Source: Drosophila miranda (lineage: Eukaryota; Arthropoda; Insecta; Diptera; Drosophilidae). Taken from it: 64,000 nt of DNA. The position numbers and the translations under genes are program-made. Position 1 is the stretch's first letter. Every line of letters starts with the position of its first letter. The notes under the pieces are model-generated. The model did not search any database, was not told the DNA's origin, and worked only from the letters and a program-made list of their open reading frames with translations. Shown here one piece after another: positions 49,253 to 61,200 of this stretch. The stretch covers positions 20,628,001 to 20,692,000 of the forward strand of contig NC_046676.1 in NCBI RefSeq assembly GCF_003369915.1. Direction: 5' to 3'.

Positions 49253-50897
49253 ATGACGAAAGTCAGGGTCCACCAGCACCGAAGTCCAATCAGCAGAATG
49301 GCGGCCAGCAGTAGCTTAATCACGTTTGCTTGCCTCCTGGCCCTGGGCCACATTATGGCGCCCACCGAGGCCAATGTGCACCCAGTGCTGACGCACAAGA
49401 ACGCCTCCTCCCTGCTGGGCCAGCTGGTCACCTCGAGCACCCTGGTCTGGGAGAGCTACGATCCGAAGGATGCCTCGCAGCTGTCGTTCGCAGTGGAGGG
49501 CGGAAAGTACATCACGGAGGACGAGCATTATCCGATCTATGTTTGCCGGGTGACCATCGACGGGGTGCACACCTCCGGCCACACCGAGAAGATCCTGCAG
49601 CGCCACACGTGCGTGGCGGCCCACTACAAGCACGGAAAGTACGACAACTTTGACGTCCTGATGAACAAGGGGCACCTGGGCAAGGTCGGCTGGAAGCACT
49701 GGCGCAAGTTCGATGCTGGCGTCCCAGTGGGCGCTATTCGCATTGGAGACGACTCGTTCATTGGCCGCCATCGGGCCACGCATCAGCCGAACTCGGAGGG
49801 CATCGCAACCCACGGGGGCGCAGACTTCAACCTGGGTCGCCTCGATCCCCTGGGTCTGGGCAAAATCATGGTCATCGAGAACGATCGCGAGAAGTACTAC
49901 GACGATGGCGAAGTGCTGATCGAGACGGAGCCGTTCCGCTATGAGCTGCGGGACATCAAATTGGACCGCATACGCACCGACCTGCGACAGAACCTAACCG
50001 AGCTGGGTGAGTAGACCATTGGTTTCCATTCGGGATGTGGCCTGTGACCTAACCTTCCTCTTCCAACGGCAGCCACTGGCAAACTGGAGAATCTGGGCGA
50101 CAAGTACAGCACCGTGGAGACCGTGATGACCTACAGCTTCGACTATATTCAGTACTGGGGATCCCATGACGGTGTGGCGCGCGGATTGCCCACAAAAATA
50201 TTCGAAAAGGATATCATTATCCCAGCGGAAATCAACTGGGCCCTGAAGACCAGCGAGAAACGGTTCGAGAACAAGGCGGTGCAGACCAAACTGTGGCCGG
50301 GAACAGCCATCAATGTGACGCTGCGTGGCACCTATGTGACCCTGGAGGCGCCATACACTGCCAAACTGTTTGCCTTCTACTACGGCAGCGACGAGAGTGT
50401 TTCCCGGAAGATAAACGCCGATGCAAGTTATCAGGGCCTACAGCGGAGTTCTAGTCAAGGTCTAATCAATGCGTTTATTACAGGTTCGCAAGAGCTACTT
50501 GAAGGAAGTGAAGCTGGAGTTCAGCCCCGTCTACTGGATTGAAAACGGCACGCTTGTGCCCACAACGACAACAACAACGACTACCTCCACCTCGACCACA
50601 ACACATGCGACCACCACCAGCACCAGCACCAACGAGCCGACACCCATAAACGAGCCTCCACTGGTACATGTGAAGCACATGGGGGAGAAGCACTCTGGTC
50701 CCGATAGCCTGGAGAAAACACTGCACGACTCGCCAGGCAGCAACGAGGTGAACTCGCACGAGGCGCCCGAGAATATGTCCTCGAATCCCGGCAAGGATGT
50801 GGCGCTGGCCGGCTTCGGAGTGAACGCAGCGGGATCGATAGCAACAGCAGGATCTGCTTGCATGACGCTACTCCTAACACTGTTCTTGAGTCTGTAG
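49253..50897 (+). CDS. uzip: Unzipped, GPI-anchored neural cell-surface protein
   Basis: In D. melanogaster, Unzipped is a secreted and GPI-anchored adhesion protein that affects axon guidance. Exons 49253-50006, 50073-50422 and 50484-50897 encode 505 residues. An N-terminal signal peptide follows a basic start (about residues 17-41). Mature-region motifs include YPIYVCRV (from residue 93) and GAIRIGDDSFIGRHRA (from 160), resembling DM9 repeats. A beta-rich region (about 255-385) follows, then a Thr/Ser-rich stalk (about 394-420). The C-terminal hydrophobic tail ends LLLTLFLSL with no charged residues after it, typical of a GPI signal. N-glycosylation sequons include NAS, NLT, NVT, NGT and NMS. 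The last intron has a GC donor. An acceptor at 49215-49216 shows that an upstream leader exon exists. The start is the first ATG after that acceptor. Confidence 0.93.
50423..50483 (+). other. GC-AG intron in uzip
   Basis: A 61-nt intron beginning GCAAGT and ending TTACAG. Only this donor keeps the frame (Asp-Val-Arg-Lys-Ser across the junction). The GT four bases further on would shift the frame to an early stop at 50540-50542. Confidence 0.75.
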
Positions 50898-52010
50898 ATG
50901 GAATTGTAATCTGGACTTAGTGTAGCGTTTAATTGTTGTTGTTGTACCTGTTGTACCCGTCTTTGAGAGCAAATGGAGAAGAGAAAGAATGAGAATTGAG
51001 GAAATTACAAGAAGACAGCTAGACAGAGAGAGAAGGAGAAGAGAAGTAGGGCATATAGGAAATACTCGTAGGAATCGGGCAGATTATCTGGCGGATGTGG
51101 AAATGGAAAGCAAAAGTTGATATTTTTTATACTTGTCCCAAGGCTTCTTCTTCTACAAAATACCCCTGAAAAAGGTAATCAAATCCAAATCCAAATTGCA
51201 ATTAAAACTAATGAAAAGAAACGAGAAAACGAGAAACCAGAAACAAGAAACAAGAAACAAGAAACAAAACATTCCTAAACCAAATCCCTCACAAAAGGAA
51301 ATGAATCAAAAGTTTAGATATTAATACGTACTGTACTACTTTTACTCGTATGAAGAATATTTGAAACGTTTTTGAGTTGCTTTGCAAAACAGAATGTTTA
51401 ATGAAAATTCGAATGGCTTCTCATTTATTTAGTTTGCTAAGCGGTAATGTAATCGATAATCGAGTAGGAAAAGTAATGACTAATGAAATGACAATTGAAT
51501 AAGCGATGATATTATTTTTTTTTGATGCGTTCAATAACGACACGACGATGTATGATGTATGTATATGTCTAAAAATTAACGCCTATGTAAAACATAAGTA
51601 TATATGTATCTACCGTAAGCGTAAGTGAAACACTCCAAATATGTAAATTAGAAACTATTTCTTTGAATCTTTCAATTTAAGTATGTTTTGCTCGCTGAAC
51701 AGCCTTTTTTTTTAAGTTAATTCGGATCCATTTAACCCGATATACACACGATGATATACTTCTAATGAGATCGGATTCCCTTATTTCAAATTAAAATCAA
51801 ATAAAAAGCTTGTACATTTTAATCGAATGAAAATGCAGCAGAATTGGTATTCTGATATTTTGCTATGATTTCTTCAAAACATGTTACTTTAATTAGCATC
51901 CACTTTGGAAATATCGATGCACGAATCGTTTGCACAAAAAGTTAAACAAGATCTGACAGATTGACTTGAATAGGGGTAGCTCTTTTGTATACCATTCGAA
52001 ATAAAGCAAC
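50898..52010 (+). other. uzip 3' UTR
   Basis: AT-rich non-coding sequence with AATAAA signals at 51800-51805 and 52000-52005. Runs of ACAAGAAACA and A-rich words occur near 51230-51270. No open frame of note was seen. Confidence 0.55.
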
Positions 52011-54900
52011 GAAACCTCTCCTTGCAACGGAAGCGAAAAAACCAATTTTTTTAAGATAAGAAACTATATTTTACTATTGCTTTTCTACGACCAATTTAAT
52101 GAACATTTACAATCAAACAAACACCTCAGTCTTCGGCTCTAAAGATACTATTCGAATAGATTCCGATTACTCCTATGATATATGCAAGGCACATACCCAT
52201 TAGCCTCGCCCTAACTGCCCAATTACAGGCACTTGGAGCAACACCTGTGCCCATCTGTTTATTGCCACTGCACCATTTACGGAACGACTTTGACAGTTAG
52301 ACACTTGTGAGCCATTTGTGGCGGCGAGTGGCAGTCGCGCATTGCATAAGGCTCGAAAAATGCCACAGAAGCTGCCAGGTTCGGGCAACTGAAGATCAGA
52401 CCGTTCTCAGGCTTGTTTAAACAGCTAATTATCAGCCCGTTGGCCATGACTTTGTGCTTTAATTCGATTTCTGCTTGTACCCCTTGTCAATTTATATTTA
52501 AATAACTAATTAGCATAGTCGAAAGCCATGCAGTCTGCTGTTGTCGCGATTATCATGCAAAGCACGTTGAGTGGAGCGGCGGCGATAGTGAAATATTGTA
52601 CCAGCTACCCAGCTACCACGATATATTTTATTACACATCAATTCATTCGTTCGTTCGTTCGTACGTTCTGCTCTGTTGGCGACAGTATCATCGCTCCACA
52701 CCAGCCACAAAGCCCCCAAAAGCGGGTTTCGCAAAAACCTAAACAATAAGTGGCTCGCTTTTGCATTGGAAGCCCATGATACGAGTATTCTTGTTATGTG
52801 TGCGATATTTTTAAAGCGTGACCACATGACGACCGCTGGGCCGGCGAACGGGTTCCAGCTTGGATGCCAGGGCAATTGAACTTCTGTTGATCTGTTGTTA
52901 TTCTTGCCTTCGTTTGGGGGCGTCAAAGCAAATCAAAAACGCCTCTGCTGTATTCTAAACATAGTTTTTGTTTGCCATTCACGATGTTCAGGTTCAAGTT
53001 CTCGGTGATTAATCTGCTTAAAAGAGATAATTTGGTCAAATCTATTGGCTGGGGGCTCAACATTTGTATGGCAGCAATTATTAATTGATTCAAAGCCACG
53101 CAAAGCATTTCGTTATTGTACAGACAAACTGAAACGAAACCTTTTACCAGGTTTATCGGCTTGTCGCTGCAGCGTAAATAATGCATGTATGTACATATTC
53201 AGTTTGTGCCGATGCGGGGAGGGGGCTAAGTCTGCTAACACGCGCCTCTCAGTTCATCCTGTGGCTCTGGTCTGCTGACCAAATTTTATGCATGGCTTGC
53301 CTGAAACAAAAGCCGCCCGTGACCGCAGGCTCCAACCCTTTTTCGCTGCTAGCGTGGTCTGAGTTTCAGTCGGCTGTATCGGCCTGCAATCTGCCCTCTC
53401 CCCCCGCCGCGTCTGTTGCATTCAGGCGTGAACATAGCCCAACATAATGCCACTGACGCACGGACATATGTGCAAACCATGGGTGCACTTTGCGCAACGT
53501 TGAGGCCAGAGGCAACCAGAACTCTAGCGCTGTTTATGCGGCGGCGGTTACGTTTTACCTGTTTACGCTTCAGAATTTTTATTTCGTACTCGACAGTTGC
53601 ATAAATACCACGCCTCCCGTGTTGCCCGTCCACGTGTAGGGGTGGGTGCCTGCCAGATATCGTTCCAGTTTCAGCTCCATGGATATTTACGTTAGAAGGA
53701 TAGAAGGATAGGATAGCCACAGCTCTACTCCTGTTCTGTGCAGGAAGATTACGATCTGTGTGCGTATTTACATTTAATAATAGAAAGGTTACATGTCCTT
53801 TCTGGACATTATCGATGATATGTTCGGCAAGGAGTAGAGGAGAATATTAAATGTGATTGATGAATGTATTGCCAGCCCATTGATAAGCGATAATCAAACG
53901 GAAAATTAAGCCACAAGAACTCGACCCCTAATTAAGAGAAGAAAAGTCAAAGACCATAAATGTACTCAAATATTCATATACCCATTAATGCATGAAAGGA
54001 TTCCTTTAGGAAGCTCCGATTGTATGTGTGGTTTTAAACATTCAAGAATAAAATATATTTCAAAAACGGAAAACCTGCATTGTCTTATCTTCCAGCCAAT
54101 TTACAGCCGAAAAGTTTCGTCAAAGAACAGCGACAGAAATATGAGATGCCAAATGATAAGCAAAACGGATTATAATTGAAAGTTTCATCAAAGAACAGCG
54201 ACTGAAATATGAGATGCCAAATGATAAAGCAAAGGGAATTATAATTGAAAAGTATTTGCCAGCTTCTGCGTCCAGTCCCTGTCCCATACGTTCCTTTGCG
54301 AGTCCCCGTCCAAACTTTATGTGTCATATATTTCAAAAACTTTGCAAGTTTATGATGCGCCCAAATGCTTACCAGTCTGGCCCTGTGTCCTCCCGACACC
54401 CATGCAAACCCCTAACGGTGGTCCCACAGTGCGTATGGGCAACTCGAATTTCCGTTTCCGGCTCGACTTCGCTTTTAATTGTGAGCCCAGCGCTGCGCAA
54501 GTGCTCTGGCCAGCTGCTTGGATGGCGATGGTGTCTGGCCAACGAATAATGGTACCTCGGAGAGCGCGGACACATGAGAAATGCCGCAAGAGAGTTGAAA
54601 TTGTACTCTCTTCGATTGGTCCCTAAGAGAGTGGTGGACAGTGGGCCAACGTGGAAATATGTGTTCTGTTCGGCTTCGTGCACAAAAGTTCCATCCTGTC
54701 CACTGTGCTGCGCGCTTGGCCTCAATACAATTGGCTCGCCAACAAGTAACATTTGGCTTACAGCCTGCTATGACGTCATTACCTACATAGGCGCCCACGA
54801 AACAGGACATTCCACGGCATGTAACGCCACCCGCAACCAGCAACCAGCAACAGTTGACGGCTGTTATCCGAGCCCCGCAAAGATTCAAAAGCTCCCGAGA
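52011..54900. other. Intergenic region between uzip and Nplp1
   Basis: No gene was found. The stretch contains a 68/69-bp tandem duplication at 54111-54247 and a (TTCG)n run near 52645-52660. The right end is probably Nplp1 upstream regulatory sequence. Confidence 0.5.
54111..54247. repeat. 68/69-bp tandem duplication
   Basis: Two adjacent copies, 54111-54178 and 54179-54247, each begin AAAGTTTC and end TATAATTG. They differ at a handful of positions and by one inserted A, so the duplication is fairly recent. Confidence 0.85.
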
Positions 54901-54949
54901 GAGCAGCTGCCCGCGAGAGAGGAGCAGCTTATCTGTGGAGCCGCTCGGG

Positions 54950-54956
54950 TATAAAA
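54950..54956 (+). promoter_or_regulatory. Nplp1 TATA box
   Basis: TATAAAA, with a CAGTCGAG initiator-like sequence at 54983-54990 (34 bp on). The ATG lies 310 bp downstream in the same exon. GAGAG and CAGCTG (E-box) words lie within 60 bp upstream. Confidence 0.65.
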
Positions 54957-55265
54957 AGTCGAGTGTCCTGGCAAATGGCAAGCAGTCGAGCGAACGACTC
55001 CGTTGCGAACGCGTCCACAGAAGCTGAGTTACTGAAGAGCCACGCGTTGTCCGTTACCGTTTCCGTTTCCACCAGTTACCAGTTTGAATAAAAGTTCTGA
55101 GCTACTGAGTACTGAGTCCTGTGCACCTTTCGATTCGAGTGATTCGTGATTCGATTCGTGAGTGAGTCCGTGTTCCGGCACCCCTGCGGTCGTTGCCGCT
55201 GATAGAAAGGAAAACCAATTAATAGAGACTTAGCCGTTGACTCTTTTCGGAGGAGGCCAGACACA

Positions 55266-58200
55266 ATGCAGGCGGTGCACAAAACTGCACACAGCAGCAA
55301 ATGGCTGATACTGTTGCTCTCAATGCTGCTCAATGCCGTAAGTCCTGGGGATTATATTTTCAATTTTCGAATTTTTTTCAAATTTTCTTTGGGTTTCATG
55401 GACTGGTACAACCTCTGCTTGCTGCTCGCTGCTTGCTGCTGGCTGCCTTCTCCCAAATTTATATTCGTATGTGTTGACGTGTGTGCGGCGGGGCATGCGA
55501 TTTTGGGAAATTGCTTTTTTCGCTTTTGTACGTAAATATCTCGTTTCTCTGTTGGTCTTCCTAGCACGGTCGAATTTTGCTGCGAAGTGGAAAATGGGAT
55601 ATAATAAAGCTTTGCTGGCCAAAGGACTTATACAATTAGCAAAAGTTATCTCAAACAATGAAGATGTTGAGCTTTAAGAGTGGAGTGGAAGGAGGGATGG
55701 AATGTACGCATTTGAGCTAATAATTCAGTCAAAATATTCAAGAAATCATCCTCTGAGAACATGAGCCAACCATTTCAAAATGAGAGTGTCCACTTACCAT
55801 TAATTAGATTGTCAGAAAATACGAAATTGTCGGCAGCTGCTCAGCTTGAGGCCGGGAGCCAGCAAGAGGACCAAATTGGACTCCATTTTTCATGGCACCG
55901 TCACTTTGTAGTAATTTATATTTGCCAATGCCACGCCTTCCCCCGACATTTGTCTTCTGCAACAGTTGCCATTGCGGTTGCAACAACGTCGTGGTCAGCA
56001 CACTTCCGCGGTGGGGCGACACATATTTGTACATAAAAGTGCAATTTTGCAGTCTTTTGTTTTTTATTACCATATCCGTATGTATGTGGAATGCATGGAG
56101 ATTTCTATTGTCCGTTGGTGGCATTTGCCGACATTTTCCAGCATTGCTGCCAGGTCCTTGATGGCCGTTCGTCATAGCTGGCTGCCTGACTGCAAGCGAA
56201 AACTGCACTGACAAATTATTATTCTCTGGCATACGACTTTTTGTCGACCTCACAACTCAAACTACAGTCCAAAAATACTTCACAGTTTCACTGGTTTAAT
56301 GGTTTAAGCGATTTAACCCCATTCGAGGGAATGCTGCTTGGAAATGAAGGAAATTGCGGCTGAGTTGTTCCCAAGTTTCTGGCTTCTGGCTATTCCAGAA
56401 ACAATGCAGAGAGACAGCTTAAGTGCTTTTGGGATGGACAATCATTGAGCCTATTTGCGGGGAAAGTGGCATAAATGCTTCCAATGCTTTAAAGGAATTT
56501 AGCTCTAGTTTTAGAAAACCGAATTTACTTTGTCAATGGATATTCAATATGGAATACATCAATTTCTTAATGATAATGCACCACCACGGAAAGGACAATG
56601 ACTCAGCCAGCAAATGGAAGGGAAATGGATACGAGTGATTGAGGGAGTCGTCCTGTTGTGCGAGAGCCTCCTACATGCAGCATCCGAGATGCGCGATCTA
56701 TGACGCATAACATCACCCGTCAACGTCAACCGCGAAGGCGGTACCGTGGAACAAAGTTCTATAATTAGAACAGGCATCGATTAGTGCTGCACGCAGCGCA
56801 TCATCTGCACCGAATCGATAGCAATTAAAACTGATTCCCACCATGCCCATCACTCAAAAGAAAATCGCGGAAACGACATCGACATCGACAGCGGAAAAAT
56901 TTCCAAAGTTAATTATTTCAGGCAGGCAAAACGCGCATATCTGGTGGGGATGTGCTAATTAGCTTACGAGTTTCTATCCTGAAAAATCAGAGCTCGGACT
57001 GTCCATACATAAAAATTATTTCGCAATGTATGAAATCTTTATAGACACAAATTCATTCAAAGAAGGTTAATCTTTATTTGGTAATCAGAATTATTAATAC
57101 AAAGAAAAACTGTTCTATGGAACAGGTTCATCTTCCATCATTTTAAAGCCCTCGCGCTTGAATATTTTGCTTTGCTAGACATTTTATCCGATTCTCTGGA
57201 GCTCTGCGATTTTACAATGAGAAAAGAAGAAGAAAAAAAAAATACTTTGTGCAAACATCGCATTATATGCGAAGACAGGAAAATGTAATGCAAATATGTA
57301 CTTAGACGTGTGTATGTTCGAATGCTGGAAGGGAAATCTGGGGAACGCTGACTCGCAGCGTGGAAAGATATCAATACGAGTATCCTCTCATGTTTCGATT
57401 GCCGCGCCAGTTGTGCGTTTACATTTTCATTAAAATGCCAGAAAGTCAAATGGATTTCAGCAGGGCACAATGGTAATAAATTGTACCACACCCACGAGGA
57501 TGGGGGGTGGGGATTGCCGGATGCTGGTCCATTACCTCAGCCCACATTTCGCGCCGGTATGTGCCTGGCTCTTCGCTTTGTCTATTGCCAGAGCCGAAAA
57601 ATCATTTGTTGCTTTTACGCTCCAGAAAATATTCGAGAGTAAAACGAAGCACACATTTTTGTTGTTCATAATGGGTCCTTGAGATGGCCTTAAGATACGC
57701 GGATGCGTTTCAAATTCCTAGAATTCGTCTGAGTGCTGTTTGCCTGCAGATAGGCCACGACCATGAAAGTTATGTAAACATATTCAAATCCACACCATAG
57801 TTTTGAAGCCTCTTCTCGCCAGTTTGTTTGATTTTCAGACTGATTCGCACTTTGCTAGCCCCCGAAAAGCGGCACAATGGAAAACTTTATTGATTATTAC
57901 ATAAAGTACTAGTTGACACGGTCAGGGGCTATCAATTCAATCTGTGTTATTTCCATAATCAATGCAAAGAACGCCGATGCGTGGGATGCGTGTCCGTGTA
58001 TGGATCCATTGTCAATGCCTGTTTGGGTTTCAGTAATTACTGCCATTGTGTGTGTGGATTGCTTCAGCCTTCAGATAAAGGGAGTTCCAAGTGGGTTTCA
58101 TGGCATCCACGGGCAATTACAGAATGTCGGATGACATTTCGAAACCAAATGCCAGATGGACATTATGGTAGATGTAGTGGAAATAAATGTGCAGGCGGAG

Positions 58201-61200
58201 AACGGAAATTAAAGGGAAGGGAAAGGAATAAACATGAAAAGAAAAAACTATGCGGCATAATGTTTCAATCGAAATGTACTCAAAAAATTAATTATCTCCG
58301 TCCTTCTATAACTTATATCAGAAAGGGAAATTCCTCAGCAGGAACCCCGTCCTTTTATCCTTCAATGTGAAAAACATTCCCGTAGAATACATAGCTTGGA
58401 ACTTCGAACCTTTTTCTCAACTCACCTTTTTATACAAATTCCAGCAACGCAATGCAGGGCTTGAGTCCCCTACGCCGTGACTCCGACCCTCTCCGACCCG
58501 GGAAGGTCAGAGGCAGAGCACTTAAGTTTTAATATTGCACACAGTATTTATATAAGTAAAATAAAAGCCAAACGAAACAGCGTCATTAAATGTCCGAGGA
58601 GAGCGGAAATGGGGGAGGCTGGCGACTCTGTTTGCCCGGTGGTCTGCGATAATTTGCTTGTGGCTGGACACTGGACACGCAGCTCAACAGGCAAAAGCCA
58701 GCTTAGTGAAAGAGGGGAAAATGGGAGGTAGGCAGCCCTTAGGCTCTATGTTGAGCATCATTAAGGGCAAATGTCAACAGGACTCCTGGCCAACTTTTCC
58801 TCTGGCCATTGCAGTTCGTGCATAATCTTATGCCCAATTAGACGAGCGATGTGGGTTCGAATCAATTGTTTGCCGTATCCTTTATTGGCCACGTCCTGTC
58901 GGCTTCCCTCTTACTGAGCGCATTGGGCACTTTGATGAAGTTTTCTGCTATTTGCGTATTGATTTTCTCCTCTTTGTGCCCCATGTTCCAGTTTAATTGG
59001 ATTTTCATTTAAGCGTACCAGATTCGCAGATGTAAGGACATTTTGCAGGCTCATTTACGATCCAAATCCTTTTTTATTGCGGCCCTGCGGATAAATTAAT
59101 TAAATATTATCGCGAAATCAGCCCCGAAAGTGTTTTTGGCTGTCAGAGGCAGACATAAAACTACCAGTAAAGTTGAGTTGACGCTGGGTTTAATGGCAGG
59201 GGAAAGGTAATTTTGAGTATATTCTCAAGAGAGATCCGAAGCTCACAGTTTTAGCTTAAAGTATGAGGATATTCAGAATATTTCATCTCTAGAAAATGTT
59301 CGCAGAATTTACGAAATGAGGCGGGAAAACTTTGTCAACGGAAAATGTTACCCTCCACCCAGTGTCCCGTTTCATTTGTCCTGCCATGAATAAAGGACCT
59401 TGGACAGGTAGCACAAGACTGCCGTGCTGCGCAGTGTATCCGCTCGACATCTAGCGTTTTTGTTCGTTTGTTTAGGAAATGCCAGCCACGCAGTGGCATA
59501 GAGACCAGATTCTGAAGGCCCCCATTCAGCGGCATGCACGACCAAAGGACAAAATAAATACCAAATATGCGCATTGTCATTATGCGAATTATGGATATTC
59601 AAAGGAATATTTATGTACGGCATCATTCATGAATAAACACTTTAATTGCCTGGGCGTGACCAACAAATTTGCCCAAAATACACGATTTTTAAATGATTTG
59701 TTGCTCGCAAATCGGCGACCTCGCCACACGTGAATGATGCCACAATATACATATAGTAAATATCTCCGAAGTATATCAAATGCAGTTGACTAAACAAACA
59801 CCTTCGGGGCATCATATCGAGTGCTAATAAGACATGAGCTCGGGCCTCCGGTTGCGGGTTCTGTACCAAAAGTACAACACAGAAGCACACACGCACGAGT
59901 GCCCACAAGAGGGGTTGGGGGCTGTCAATTTCTGCTGGTGATTTACGAACTCGGGCGCCGACAGGGGGCACATCCTAGGACACATCCTGTGCGCCCTTGC
60001 TCTGCAGCGCCTGGCCCCACTTCCGCCTTCCATTCTCCACGGCGGTCCAGTTATTAAGTTCGGAAGGAAGCATTGTCTCTTGCTCCACACCCCCGGCCCA
60101 GAGTTTGAGCGGAAGCCCCCCACATGACCATAAACACACACATACTCGTACGCTTAAGATATCCAGTGAGTGGGAGTTATCCTTTCACATGAACGACCAT
60201 TTGCCCAACAAACTGTTTCGACGTGTCTTCGCTTGTCTTGTGTACTTGCCAAGAAAAATACGTATTATGAACTTGGCTTAGATGTTCACAGACGCACTCA
60301 CAGAGGCATACAAACTTTGTGCCCTCCAGATTAGACACTTTCCACTTTCCTACTAGATGTGCGGAAAGGCATTAAAGGCGATGTGACAAGCCGATGAGAG
60401 GCTTTCGATTGCCTGTTGCTCACTCCCCAATGGCGCCCCAAAGTAGACAACTAATAAAAGCTTAAGAGATCCTTTTCTGAGAAAGAAAAGTAGGTAATTC
60501 CGAGAATGTCTCTCAGTTCCGCTGAAGAATGTTAGAGTCTCGAATTGTGAGCTGAGAAGTCGAGAGATCCACACACGATTTCAAACTCAATTTAGCGCAA
60601 ATAATTGCTACGATTAAGTGGAAAACAGTAGACTACGTAATGGACTGCTTTGAATCCAATCCGGAAGAAGTGTTTAAGGCGAAAACCATTTGTTGATCTG
60701 GGGGATGATGTAAATGTTAAAGTCCCTACTCTTTTTCTCATCAATTCTGTTCTGTTAGGCCTTTCAGCCGCGCTCGTTTGCCGTGAGTGCCACTGATGAT
60801 GTTGCAAGTGTGTCGCCCTGCGAGATGGAGTCCATAATAAGTCAATTGATGAACCCCAGCCCCGAGTATCAGCTACACGTAAGTCACCTGTCCCAGCTCG
60901 TATTTGCCTGTGACGTGAAAGGACTTATTTACGCCAGGGCAGAGCAACAGCTGCACGGGCTTTGAGTTTAAATTGCTTTTCGCCATCTTCCACCTCTCTC
61001 TGTAGGCTTCCGCCTTGCGTAATCAGCTGAAGAACCTGCTCCGTGAGCGTCAGCTGGCCGTGGGAGAGGAGCAGCCCCTGGGTGAGTACTCGGACTACAT
61101 GGAGGAGGACAAGCGCTCAGTGGCTGCCTTGGCCGCACAAGGTCTCCTGAATGCCCCCAAGAGAAGCCTGGCCACCCTGGCCAAGAACGGACAGCTGCCA

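Noticed and set aside
58830..58880. tRNA B-box-like GGTTCGAATC
   Set aside because: No A-box at the right distance and no cloverleaf could be folded.
60768..60878. Alternative acceptor (CTTTCAG) for Nplp1 exon 2
   Set aside because: It keeps the frame, but the acceptor nine bases earlier gives AFQPRS, which matches the fly protein better. A NAGNAG-like minor use cannot be excluded.
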